Assembly (NCBI RefSeq): GCF_002076895.1
Contig: NZ_CP020465.1
Span: forward strand, 248,001-312,000
DNA: 64,000 nucleotides
From: Cognaticolwellia beringensis
GTDB taxonomy: Bacteria; Pseudomonadota; Gammaproteobacteria; Enterobacterales; Alteromonadaceae
Direction: 5' to 3'
The position numbers were made by a program, and so were the translations under genes. Shown here piece after piece: positions 55,666 to 64,000 of the stretch (its first letter is position 1; every line of letters begins with the position of its first letter). The notes under the pieces were generated by a model. It made no database searches. It saw only the letters and a program-made list of their open reading frames with translations, and was not told the DNA's origin.

Positions 55666-57558
55666 ATGGCGTATTCACTTGAATTATCGCTTTTTATAAC
55701 CATCTCTAGTAAAAGATTAACATCACAAGAGCCCATCGTGATCGACAATAGCAAAACCATCAATCAACCTATTTCAGATGAGGGCTCCTCAACAAACAAG
55801 CCCAAAGCTTTCACCAGCTTGCTACCTATTTTTGCCTTTATAAAGCCATACAAGCTGATGTTAGCGTTGGCATTATTAGCGTTGTTAATTACCGCGGCGG
55901 TTAACTTATCTTTAGGGCAAGGGGTAAAGTTTGTTATTGATAGCGGCTTTATTGCCGGTTCAGTTGAACAATTACAATCGGCTATTTTAGTCTTAATAGG
56001 CTTAATTAGTCTGCTCGCCATAGGCACCTTTAGCCGGTTTTATTTAATGTCTTGGTTAGGTGAACGCGTCAGTGCAGATATTCGAAAAGCTGTTTTTAAC
56101 CGCATTGTTACTCTGCATCCAAGCTATTTCGAAGAAAACCGCAGCGGTGAATTAATGTCGCGTTTAACCACTGATACTGCTTTGTTACAGTCAATTATTG
56201 GTTCGTCATTCTCGATGGCATTGCGCAGTGTCTTAATGCTCATTGGTGGATTAGTGATGTTAATGGTGACTAATTTCAAATTAACCCTTTTTGTTATTCT
56301 CTCTGTGCCAATTATTTTAATACCCATGATGATTTATGGCCGTAAAGTCAGAAAATTAGCCGAAAGCTCACAAGCCGCAATCGCCGATGTCGGCACCTAT
56401 GCTGGTGAGATTATTCAAAATATTAAAGTGGTGCAAAGTTATACCCATGAAGTAAAAGAGCAACACGCTTTTGCTGATGAAGTAGAGAAGGCATTTTCTG
56501 TCGCCAAACGACGCGTTAAACAACGATCAACCTTAATTGCTATTGTTATTTTTCTCACCTTCGGGGCGATTAGCGGTATGTTATGGGTTGGTGGTATGGA
56601 TGTGTTAAAAGGTGAAATGAGTGGCGGTGAATTAGGCGCCTTTGTTTTTTACGCCGTCATGGTAGCTATGTCGGTGGCAACGGTTGCTGAAGTCTATGGT
56701 GAATTACAACGAGCTGCCGGCTCGGCAACTCGACTGTTAGCATTACTTGAAATTGAAAGTGATATTAAAGAATTAGTTTCTCCCAAAGTGCTAACAAATA
56801 GTGCTCAATCGGTGATCACATTTAGAAATGTTGATTTTTGTTATCCATCTCGACCAGACAGTGCTGCACTTAGTCAGATCAATTTAGCTATTCCAACTGG
56901 AAAAATTGTCGCTTTAGTCGGGCCTTCAGGGGCGGGGAAAACAACGTTATTTGAATTATTACAACGTTTTTATGACCCTCAAAAAGGCTGTATTAGCTTT
57001 AATGATATTGATATTACCCAACTAAAATTAACCGATTTACGTCAAGCAATGGGTATGGTGCCGCAACACCCAATACTGTTTAGCTCTGATGTGTGGCATA
57101 ACATACGCTATGGCAAGCCCGATGCGAGTGATGCAGACGTTATTAGTGCCGCAAAAAAAGCCCATGCTCATGAGTTTATTGAGCAATTACCTCAAGGCTA
57201 CGGCAGCTTTTTAGGCGAACAAGGTGTGCGCTTATCCGGCGGACAAAAGCAGCGCATTGCTATAGCACGAGCAATATTAAAAGACCCTGCTGTTTTATTG
57301 CTTGACGAAGCAACTAGTGCTTTAGATGCCCAAAGTGAATACCACGTACAAGCCGCATTAGATGAGTTAATGACGAATAGAACCACACTAATTATAGCCC
57401 ACCGACTTGCTACCGTCATTCATGCGGATTTAATTGTTGTTATGGATCAAGGTAAAATTATTGATAGTGGAAATCATAAGTCATTGTTAAAAAGCTCTAA
57501 ACTTTATCAAAGGCTTTGTGAGTTGCAGTTCGATAAAGCTAATGACGATAATGATTGA
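55666..57558 (+). CDS. ABC exporter, fused membrane and ATPase domains
   Basis: A 630-residue half-transporter of the lipid/multidrug export type; it should act as a homodimer in the inner membrane. The membrane domain (about residues 55-330) begins KPYKLMLALALLALLITAA. The ATPase domain has Walker A GPSGAGKTT at 419-427, signature LSGGQKQRIAIARA near 523 and Walker B AVLLLDEATSALDAQ near 546. A GTG at 55738 would give a 606-residue form without the poorly conserved leader; the promoter position favours 55666. Substrate unknown. Confidence 0.92.
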   Translation: MAYSLELSLFITISSKRLTSQEPIVIDNSKTINQPISDEGSSTNKPKAFTSLLPIFAFIKPYKLMLALALLALLITAAVNLSLGQGVKFVIDSGFIAGSVEQLQSAILVLIGLISLLAIGTFSRFYLMSWLGERVSADIRKAVFNRIVTLHPSYFEENRSGELMSRLTTDTALLQSIIGSSFSMALRSVLMLIGGLVMLMVTNFKLTLFVILSVPIILIPMMIYGRKVRKLAESSQAAIADVGTYAGEIIQNIKVVQSYTHEVKEQHAFADEVEKAFSVAKRRVKQRSTLIAIVIFLTFGAISGMLWVGGMDVLKGEMSGGELGAFVFYAVMVAMSVATVAEVYGELQRAAGSATRLLALLEIESDIKELVSPKVLTNSAQSVITFRNVDFCYPSRPDSAALSQINLAIPTGKIVALVGPSGAGKTTLFELLQRFYDPQKGCISFNDIDITQLKLTDLRQAMGMVPQHPILFSSDVWHNIRYGKPDASDADVISAAKKAHAHEFIEQLPQGYGSFLGEQGVRLSGGQKQRIAIARAILKDPAVLLLDEATSALDAQSEYHVQAALDELMTNRTTLIIAHRLATVIHADLIVVMDQGKIIDSGNHKSLLKSSKLYQRLCELQFDKANDDND

Positions 57559-57603
57559 TCTATGTTGAGGTTAGCTGATTTTTAATCAATTTTAGCGGCA
57601 GAG

Positions 57604-57632
57604 TTATTGATAGAATTATTGATAGAGTTATT
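57604..57632. repeat. Short tandem 12-bp repeats
   Basis: TTATTGATAGAA and TTATTGATAGAG lie in tandem, followed by a partial third copy. No function is apparent. Confidence 0.7.
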
Positions 57633-57772
57633 AACTTTTCCGCTTACGATGCTTAATGTAATCCCCTTTTAAATATTTATTTTTAATGCCTATTATTCAA
57701 TATATTCCTAGAACTATTTATTTCAAGAAGCTATTACACATCAGTCATCAATAGGGCTAAATATTATTAAGT

Positions 57773-58546
57773 TCAATGATAATATGTTGGATGTTTTATT
57801 TTAAAATCACTGATAACTTTATAAAATTCATTATTCTTATACATTTTTTCTGATAAATCAGTGAATTTTGGCGCAAGGTGGGCAACTTTAGATGTTTTTG
57901 ACAACGCGATAAACAATAAAGAAGTACCATCTAAATTGACTGTAAACTCTTTAAATTCTTGAGTCATGTTTTTTTTGTAATTTTCCAGGTCGTTAAAGTC
58001 AGTTGAAATGACAACATCAACTTTGCCTGCTGCCAATACTCGAAAGGCAGCAGACATGTCATTAACATATACTTTTTCAAAATAGCCATTAGGGGCATTG
58101 TCAAATTGTTTAAACTGTTTAACTCCCTTAAGTACCGCTACTTTCAGGCCTTTAAGATCAGAAAATTCATTGATATTTGGCCCATTTTTTTTAACATAAA
58201 ACGACTTTTTATCCAATGAACCATAAACAAATAAGTGGGAGAACTTACGTCTTGCTGGCGCATCTAACAGACCTGACATAATATCCACTTTTCCTGCTTT
58301 TAACATACCTAAACAACGCCAAAAAGAATTGTTCTGTGTAAAGTGAATTGTAAAGCCTAGTTTATTAAAGAAATAAGTTGTAGCAGCAATATTTTCGCCT
58401 ATTGGTGTTTGACCGGGCAATATTATTTGATATGGAGGGAAATGTGTAACACACATGGTCAGCGTTTTATTTTCAGCACTATTCGCAATATTAGCTTGTG
58501 TTGTTAACAATATGACGAGTAAAACTAAAATATATTTTGTTAACAA
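57773..58546 (-). CDS. Orphan periplasmic solute-binding protein (family 3)
   Basis: A 257-residue exported protein of the amino-acid-type solute-binding family. The signal peptide ends near NSAE (residue 24). The binding-protein core shows MLKAGKVDIMSGLLDAPARR and LKGLKVAVLKGVKQFKQFDN, and the second lobe contains VLAAGKVDVVISTDFNDLEN. No permease or ATPase gene adjoins it. Such orphans in marine gammaproteobacteria may serve sensing or uptake by an unlinked transporter. Confidence 0.82.
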   Translation of the reverse strand: MLTKYILVLLVILLTTQANIANSAENKTLTMCVTHFPPYQIILPGQTPIGENIAATTYFFNKLGFTIHFTQNNSFWRCLGMLKAGKVDIMSGLLDAPARRKFSHLFVYGSLDKKSFYVKKNGPNINEFSDLKGLKVAVLKGVKQFKQFDNAPNGYFEKVYVNDMSAAFRVLAAGKVDVVISTDFNDLENYKKNMTQEFKEFTVNLDGTSLLFIALSKTSKVAHLAPKFTDLSEKMYKNNEFYKVISDFKIKHPTYYH

Positions 58547-59027
58547 TAGTATCTCCTCAGATATACACTGAAATTGTTATGAATTGCGCATGGTATGCTA
58601 AAAATAATTAACCAGAATAAATGATTATTTCTTACAAAAATACGAATGGCAGCAGTGTCTCAGTAGTTAGCTTTTCAACAAAGGCAGTAAATTCGTGTTT
58701 TAGCGATAACTGAAAAGTTGAAATTCCCACTTCACTTCTGATTATACGAGATAAGAAAACACATCATAGTATAGAGTTGTAAGCTTAAAAATAAAACATA
58801 ACTCGGACACCCAACGCTGTTTAGTAGCTTATTCATACTCAGCAACCTCCTATTCTACACGTGCTTAAACGCTTATCTATAACTCATTCAATAAATGAGA
58901 GTATAAATAAGCTATCAAGTCTCATTTGGCATGTCATTATTGCTTCATGTTATTATGGGTGGCATAGTTAAATCGCATTGTTAATTGTTATTAACTCATT
59001 GAATAAAAATTTTACCAAGAGAAATAA
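58547..59027. other. Upstream region of selO and the solute-binding gene
   Basis: No gene in these 481 bases. CTCATT (58883-58888) and AATGAG (58894-58899) form a short inverted repeat. The two flanking genes are divergent, so both promoters lie here, but no convincing hexamer pair was found. Confidence 0.35.
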
Positions 59028-60533
59028 ATGTCCCTAAACCTGTCTAATAACTACCAAGCACTTGGCTCTAGCTTTTCAGAGCAAACATTGCCTGCACCAG
59101 TGGCACAGCCTTCATTATTATTGTGGAACGAAACGTTAGCAAAAACGTTAACTATCCCTTTTAGTCAAGACAATGACGCAGAACTCATCGCACAATACTT
59201 CTCAGGTAATAAACTCATTGATGGAAGTAAACCCATTGCTCAAGCTTATTCTGGCCATCAGTTTGGTCATTTTAATCCGCAGCTTGGCGATGGTCGGGCG
59301 CATTTATTAGGTGATATTGCTGATATTCAGGGACAACGTTGGGATATTCAGCTTAAAGGCTCAGGCGTAAGTTCTTTTTCACGTCAAGGAGATGGTCGTT
59401 GTGCGCTTGGCCCAGCCCTGCGTGAATATATTATGAGTGAAGCTATGTTCGCTCTTGGTGTGCCTACTACGCGCTGTTTAGCTGTGGTTACTACCGGTGA
59501 ATGTGTATATCGCGAGCGACCTTACGAAGGGGCTGTGGTTACACGTGTTGCGGCAAGTCATATAAGAGTGGGCACTTTTCAATATTTCGCGTCACGTGGC
59601 GATACTGACTCGCTTAAAAGATTGATAAATTATGCCATAAATCGTCATTTTCCAGAATTGCGGGTTGAAGAAAAAACACCAACAACGGTAGATCTTGTTG
59701 ATAAAGCAACGGCTAATGAGATTAGTAGCGAACAAGTGCTTAAATTTTTCTCTGCGGTGTTGTCAAAGCAAGTCCCTTTAGTACTGTCATGGTCAAGGGT
59801 TGGTTTTATTCATGGTGTAATGAATACAGACAATACGACTATTTCAGGAGAAACCATAGATTACGGCCCTTGTGCCATGATGAATAGTTATGATGCAGAC
59901 ACTGTTTTTAGCTCAATTGATCGTAATGGTCGTTATGCTTTTGGTAAACAGATAGGCATTATGCAGTGGAATATGACACGACTAGCCGAAACATTATTAC
60001 CGTTAGTTGCTAGCGATGAAGATGATGCAGTAGAGAAGATAGAGCCCTTATTAACGCAATTTCATCAAGACCTTCAACAAGGAAACTTGATTATGATGGC
60101 GGCTAAAATAGGTATTGATGAACCAGAGCAAGGCGATGCTCAGTTGATTAATGACTTATTGGGCATTATGCAAAAGCAAAAGTTAGATTACACGCAAACT
60201 TTTGCTGCTTTAACTGGTTCACTGAACAAAAATAAGATTGACGAAACCATCATTGCTGCGCTCAATGAATGGTTACCGCGTTGGAATACACGTATTGAGC
60301 CATTTAAAGCGGCAGCACACCAGTTAATGGTAAAGACTAATCCTATGGTGATTCCAAGAAATCATCATGTTGAAGCGTTATTAGACGCTTGCCAAGAAAC
60401 CGGTGATTTAACGGCGCTAAATAAATTTTTAGCCGTTTTGCGACAACCTTATACAGAAACCCAAGAGACTAAACACTATCAAGATTCACCCGTTGATGGC
60501 GATAAAAATTATCATACCTATTGCGGTACTTGA
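59028..60533 (+). CDS. selO: Protein adenylyltransferase SelO
   Basis: A pseudokinase-fold enzyme that transfers AMP from ATP to Ser, Thr or Tyr of target proteins and is linked to oxidative-stress control. Family segments include [59 protein letters not shown] and [23 protein letters not shown] (split as read). It ends YHTYCGT, with cysteine at the position where eukaryotic forms carry selenocysteine. The 501 residues are near the usual 480. Transcribed alone. Confidence 0.93.
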   Translation: MSLNLSNNYQALGSSFSEQTLPAPVAQPSLLLWNETLAKTLTIPFSQDNDAELIAQYFSGNKLIDGSKPIAQAYSGHQFGHFNPQLGDGRAHLLGDIADIQGQRWDIQLKGSGVSSFSRQGDGRCALGPALREYIMSEAMFALGVPTTRCLAVVTTGECVYRERPYEGAVVTRVAASHIRVGTFQYFASRGDTDSLKRLINYAINRHFPELRVEEKTPTTVDLVDKATANEISSEQVLKFFSAVLSKQVPLVLSWSRVGFIHGVMNTDNTTISGETIDYGPCAMMNSYDADTVFSSIDRNGRYAFGKQIGIMQWNMTRLAETLLPLVASDEDDAVEKIEPLLTQFHQDLQQGNLIMMAAKIGIDEPEQGDAQLINDLLGIMQKQKLDYTQTFAALTGSLNKNKIDETIIAALNEWLPRWNTRIEPFKAAAHQLMVKTNPMVIPRNHHVEALLDACQETGDLTALNKFLAVLRQPYTETQETKHYQDSPVDGDKNYHTYCGT

Positions 60534-60686
60534 TTTGGCATTAAGCTTTACATTAGGCATAAATAACAGGGTAAGTAACTGAGGTAAACAGAATTGCATT
60601 GACACCCAAGATTACTTAGGCAGATTAACAGCTAGCTAATATTGCCTTTTGTTTTTTGCATATTTGCTGCAGGGTGTCATTGTCAG

Positions 60687-62024
60687 TTATTGAATTCGAT
60701 ATAAAGGTATTTGTAATAGCTGCTCGTCGATATGGCTCAACATAGCAATGTAATGTGGAGATTGTATATCTTGGTAGTATTTTTGAAATGCTTGTTGCGT
60801 AATCCCTTCAGGTAATTTTGCTAATGCTGGGATGATAGCCGACTCAGTATTGGTTTGCGCTAAACTCGCCTGTAATAATAAAGCACTTTTATTTGACTGG
60901 GTTGATATCATGGCGAATCTTGTTCCTGCGCGATCCGCCATTAAATCAGCAAAGCTAAAGCCACTGCCGCCTTTATTTGAATCTAAAAATTCTTTTAGTT
61001 CACCAATAGCATCACTGGCATTACTACTACCAAATAACTGTAATGCAATGGAATAAATAAAGTGCTTTTGAATGTCAACACGATTTCTTAAGGTGACACT
61101 CCTTTGCAATTTTAATCGCTGTAAAGCTTGTTCTGATGAATAATGCGAAATGTCACCAATCAATAATTCAAAGGTATCCGTACCAAAGTACAACACTAAT
61201 GCCGTTAATGCGGCTTTATTTTCTAAAGCGGCTTGTGCTCCTAAACGGGCACTACGTTTTGTGGCGACTGAAAATACATGAGCTATATAAGGGGCTAGCG
61301 ATTTTTTATCTTCGTTGTTTGAAATGAAGTTGAGTAATGCTTGGTGATAAAAGCGTATATCGTCAACATTTCCAAATAATGCAAATTTGTCACGTAATGC
61401 AAATAAAGATGCTTTAGCGGTTTTATTGTTGTTATGCAGACTGTTGGGAATTTCAATATTAATGTGCAGACTTGAAGGCGAAATATCAACCTTAGAAATA
61501 ATGTTGATTAAAGAAATACCAAACTCTTTTTTAATATAGTTTTCGCTGACTACGTCAGCTAGCACCATTAACAATTTACCGGGTATTGGAATGCTGCCTA
61601 TATATGCTGTGTCGAGGTCTAATCCTGTTTGTGAAGCATTTAAGGTAAGTTCTATATTTAAAAAACGAATAAGCTGAGGTAAGGGTAACTCAAGGGAAAA
61701 GCGAAAAAATCCTTGGCCTTTTATCAAGATAATGTTTGAAATAAGCTGCGGAATCGCACGGTGACCTAAAGCACTGAGGCCGTCAATTTCATTTTGAGAA
61801 ACGCTTAATAATACCGGTTGATTGTTTGACTCACCCGTTTGCACTGATTTAATGGTTTGTACAATGCGCTGTAATGTTTTTTTATTTTCAGCAGCAAAAT
61901 TAGCATCAATTTGATGAACCGCCTTTATATGTGGCGATGACTGTAAGGCTAGAAATATTAGCGCAAAGATTAAGAGGCTCAAGGATAATAAAATATAAAA
62001 TGTGCGTTTTACGATAACTTTCAA
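60687..62024 (-). CDS. Membrane-anchored protein of unknown function
   Basis: A 445-residue protein with one N-terminal transmembrane segment (YILLSLSLLIFALIFLAL) and a large periplasmic part. The first half contains SVSQNEIDGLSALGHRAIPQ and strand-rich lipid-binding-like segments (FFRFSLELPLPQLIRFLNIE). The second half is helical and includes LLQASLAQTNTESAIIPALA and QKYYQDIQSPHYIAMLSHID. I do not recognise a family. It is convergent with selO and has no operon partner. Confidence 0.65.
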   Translation of the reverse strand: MKVIVKRTFYILLSLSLLIFALIFLALQSSPHIKAVHQIDANFAAENKKTLQRIVQTIKSVQTGESNNQPVLLSVSQNEIDGLSALGHRAIPQLISNIILIKGQGFFRFSLELPLPQLIRFLNIELTLNASQTGLDLDTAYIGSIPIPGKLLMVLADVVSENYIKKEFGISLINIISKVDISPSSLHINIEIPNSLHNNNKTAKASLFALRDKFALFGNVDDIRFYHQALLNFISNNEDKKSLAPYIAHVFSVATKRSARLGAQAALENKAALTALVLYFGTDTFELLIGDISHYSSEQALQRLKLQRSVTLRNRVDIQKHFIYSIALQLFGSSNASDAIGELKEFLDSNKGGSGFSFADLMADRAGTRFAMISTQSNKSALLLQASLAQTNTESAIIPALAKLPEGITQQAFQKYYQDIQSPHYIAMLSHIDEQLLQIPLYRIQ

Positions 62025-62444
62025 ACTTCGGCCTTAGCTAAATTTTATAAAAAATTGTGATGTTATCACTTTATAACAAGCTAATAAGGGCGAGTTTAAA
62101 AGTTATAAATATGTTGAAAACAACTGGAGTAGCCATTATAAGTAATTGAAAGATGACTACAAGTTATTAGCTTCTAAAAGCCATCAGGCAGTAATGCTCA
62201 ATGTTAACTATGGCTAAATATCACTGACAATAAATCTACTAAAGTTAAGTATAAATTAAGCATAAATTAAGCGAGTTTATTGTATTAAGGGTTTATAAGA
62301 ACACTCAAACCTCGTCGATTGAGGTAATGTCTTATCGGGGATTATTGAGTTGTGATCATTGTTAAATTATTTAAGTGGATCTGAGCTAATTATTATTAAG
62401 GTTTTTCTCATATGAGAACAGCTACAGTATTGCGTAAAAAGCGA
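62025..62444. other. Gap between the unknown protein and the diguanylate cyclase
   Basis: No gene. Two direct repeats of ATAAATTAAGC lie near 62250-62272. Nothing else structured was noticed. Confidence 0.4.
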
Positions 62445-63722
62445 TTACAAACACACTTTATTTCGTCCAGAGTCTTTAGCTTGATATAAGTATTTGTCTG
62501 CCTGCTTGAGCATAGCGTCTAAGTTATATGCTGAATTTTTATCACTTTCAGTCAACCCTACGCTAATGGTGAATTTTATTGGATGCTCGTCCTCTATGTT
62601 TATAGTACTTTTCTCTATAGTATCCCGAAATATATCTAGCTTTTCTTTTGCACTTAGCAGGTTTGAATCAGTTAATAATACACAAAACTCCTCACCACCT
62701 AATCGACCAATAATGTCGCTATCTCTGAAACACTCGCACATTATTGTCGCGAATTCCTTTAACACCTCGTCGCCAGTTTGGTGGCCATAATTATCATTGA
62801 TAGCTTTAAATAAGTCGATATCAATCATCGCTAAACTGACTGATTTTATGTTCCTTTTAGCGTAGGAAAGTGACGCTTTCGCTGCCTCAAAAAAGCCTCT
62901 TCTGTTGAGAAGCGAAGTGAGTGGGTCACGAACGCTGAGTTCTTTTAATACCTTTTCTCGCTCTATTTGTTCGGTTACATCACGCTCAACTGCTGCAAAA
63001 TAAAATACGTCATTAAACTCATTTTTCATTGGCACAATATTCATATCTAGCCAATATTCTTTTCCTGACTTTGAGTAATTTAATATTTGCGCTTTTACGG
63101 GGAGTTGTTGGGCTAATGCTGTACGGATTTTGTAAGTGGTTTCATTACTTGTTTTAGGGCCTTGTAAAATTCGAGGTGTTTTGCCTAATACTTCTTCTTT
63201 TGTATAACCTGTTAAAGCGGTAAAAGCTTGGTTCACATAAACAATTTTAGGTCCTTTATCTTGATATGGTGCGGCTTCAGTTACCACAATAACGTCATTC
63301 GCTAGCTCGACAATATCTTCAAAGGGAATAACTTTTTTTTGTCGAGTAATATCTAAAAAGCTAACCACAATTTGTGTGATCTGATGCAGTTCATCGAACT
63401 CAGGAAAAGCATTACAAATAACCCAAGTAACTTTCTCACTAGAACTATCTAAAATACCCACTTCTAAATTAGTGATCGGTGCTTTGGTTTTAATAACGCG
63501 GTTTACTGGGAAAGTATCTACACCCATAACCTGGCTGTGCTTATCAACAAAGCGCCAGTTAGGATCAAGCGCGTCTTTACCTAATGCTTGGCTGCTAGTT
63601 AATCGTAATAACTCTAATGCTTTAGGGTTAGCATAACTTATCTTAGTGTCATTACTGTGCACAACCACGCCAGTATGGAGGTTCTCTAGCAAGGCAGCAG
63701 AATCAATTTGTGATAAATTCAA
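62445..63722 (-). CDS. PAS-PAS-GGDEF diguanylate cyclase
   Basis: A 425-residue soluble signalling protein that makes cyclic di-GMP. Two PAS sensor domains (about 10-115 and 130-250, the second with KIVYVNQAFTALTGYTKEEV) precede the GGDEF domain. The active site is RLGGEEFCVLL, and RDSD five residues upstream is a product-binding I-site (RxxD). No transmembrane segment is visible, so it senses a cytoplasmic signal; a flavin or heme in PAS is possible but not shown. Confidence 0.93.
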   Translation of the reverse strand: MNLSQIDSAALLENLHTGVVVHSNDTKISYANPKALELLRLTSSQALGKDALDPNWRFVDKHSQVMGVDTFPVNRVIKTKAPITNLEVGILDSSSEKVTWVICNAFPEFDELHQITQIVVSFLDITRQKKVIPFEDIVELANDVIVVTEAAPYQDKGPKIVYVNQAFTALTGYTKEEVLGKTPRILQGPKTSNETTYKIRTALAQQLPVKAQILNYSKSGKEYWLDMNIVPMKNEFNDVFYFAAVERDVTEQIEREKVLKELSVRDPLTSLLNRRGFFEAAKASLSYAKRNIKSVSLAMIDIDLFKAINDNYGHQTGDEVLKEFATIMCECFRDSDIIGRLGGEEFCVLLTDSNLLSAKEKLDIFRDTIEKSTINIEDEHPIKFTISVGLTESDKNSAYNLDAMLKQADKYLYQAKDSGRNKVCL

Positions 63723-64000
63723 TTATTTTCCGTAAATACAGACGTCTATAGCTTTAGAGTAAAAGAGCTGTATCTAAGAGTCAATTCCAATAACCAAATG
63801 CCCTGCCTGTTTGGCGTATAAGCGCTTAAAAATAGTTATTTCTTTGGCAAAAATTGAGTTTTAAAATAGCGTATTAAACACGGCGTTGTTATACAGAGAG
63901 TGTTCATCATTATTGAGCTATAACGTTCAATAATGGATCGAACCAAAGTGAACTTGCTCTCCTCGCCAATCTGCTAATTTACCACTACAGTTATTTTAGT
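63723..64000. other. Right-hand end without a gene
   Basis: No gene was found in the last 278 bases. A 9-bp inverted repeat (CATTATTGA at 63908-63916 with TCAATAATG at 63927-63935) has no T-run, so it is more likely an operator than a terminator. It may belong to a gene beyond the window. Confidence 0.4.

Noticed and set aside
57604-57632. Short 12-bp repeats as a CRISPR or mobile-element trace
   Set aside because: Units are directly adjacent without spacers and there are only about 2.4 copies.
63933-63977. ATG frame of 14 codons at the right edge
   Set aside because: Too short, no ribosome binding site and no recognisable leader-peptide pattern.

Overview
The window is one continuous stretch of a marine gammaproteobacterial chromosome, most likely Colwelliaceae (Colwellia/Thalassotalea type, order Alteromonadales). 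The evidence is A+T-rich intergenic DNA, the gene orders corB-ypjD-ffh and rpsP-rimM-trmD-rplS, fused T- and P-proteins (TyrA, PheA), a PEP-CTERM protein, and many periplasmic Tat-exported molybdoenzymes. I saw no tRNA, rRNA, CRISPR array, phage or intact insertion sequence. The layout is that of a core genome with a few accessory operons.

Region by region. 1-6.4 kb: the 5' end of an NhaC-like antiporter gene, gshA, a lytic-transglycosylase lipoprotein, a gene-poor kilobase, then corB and ypjD. 6.8-11.6 kb: ffh, an EamA exporter and the S16/RimM/TrmD/L19 operon. 11.9-17.9 kb: a PEP-CTERM protein, acetyl-CoA synthetase, and the aroF-tyrA operon behind a near-consensus TyrR box, followed by a CxxS thioredoxin-like lipoprotein. 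18-24.8 kb: a small outer-membrane barrel, an AsmA-like protein, an RND pump operon, a 48-bp six-copy tandem repeat and a small membrane protein. 24.8-29.3 kb: pheA with a complete phenylalanine attenuator (a leader peptide with two Phe-Phe-Phe runs, then a terminator and an alternative antiterminator), a MAPEG protein and a penicillin-acylase-type hydrolase. 29.4-35.9 kb: a molybdenum block with a MocA-like nucleotidyltransferase, an IorAB-type hydroxylase, DUF2058, a glutaredoxin and msrPQ. 35.9-40.3 kb: parvulin, an OxyR-like regulator with the two redox cysteines, and a three-gene ECF sigma operon. 40.7-47.4 kb: a glyoxylate-shunt cluster with malate synthase G, lrgB, lrgA, a LysR regulator and isocitrate lyase. 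47.8-55.4 kb: a TonB-dependent receptor, an AraC regulator, a glutathione S-transferase and a second IorAB pair. 55.6-64 kb: an ABC exporter, an orphan solute-binding protein, SelO, an unrecognised anchored protein and a PAS-PAS-GGDEF diguanylate cyclase.

Genes that appear to work together. Acs feeds acetyl-CoA to the glyoxylate shunt (AceA, GlcB). LrgAB lies between the two shunt genes and shares an operon with a LysR regulator divergent from aceA, so it may carry a small monocarboxylate of that pathway. The aromatic amino-acid genes sit at two loci with different apparent controls: TyrR for aroF-tyrA and transcription attenuation for pheA. The most useful new calls are the pheL attenuator, the LrgAB-glyoxylate association, the 48-bp array, a possible small RNA downstream of gshA, and several operator-like palindromes. 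All reading is by eye; no homology search or folding program was run.
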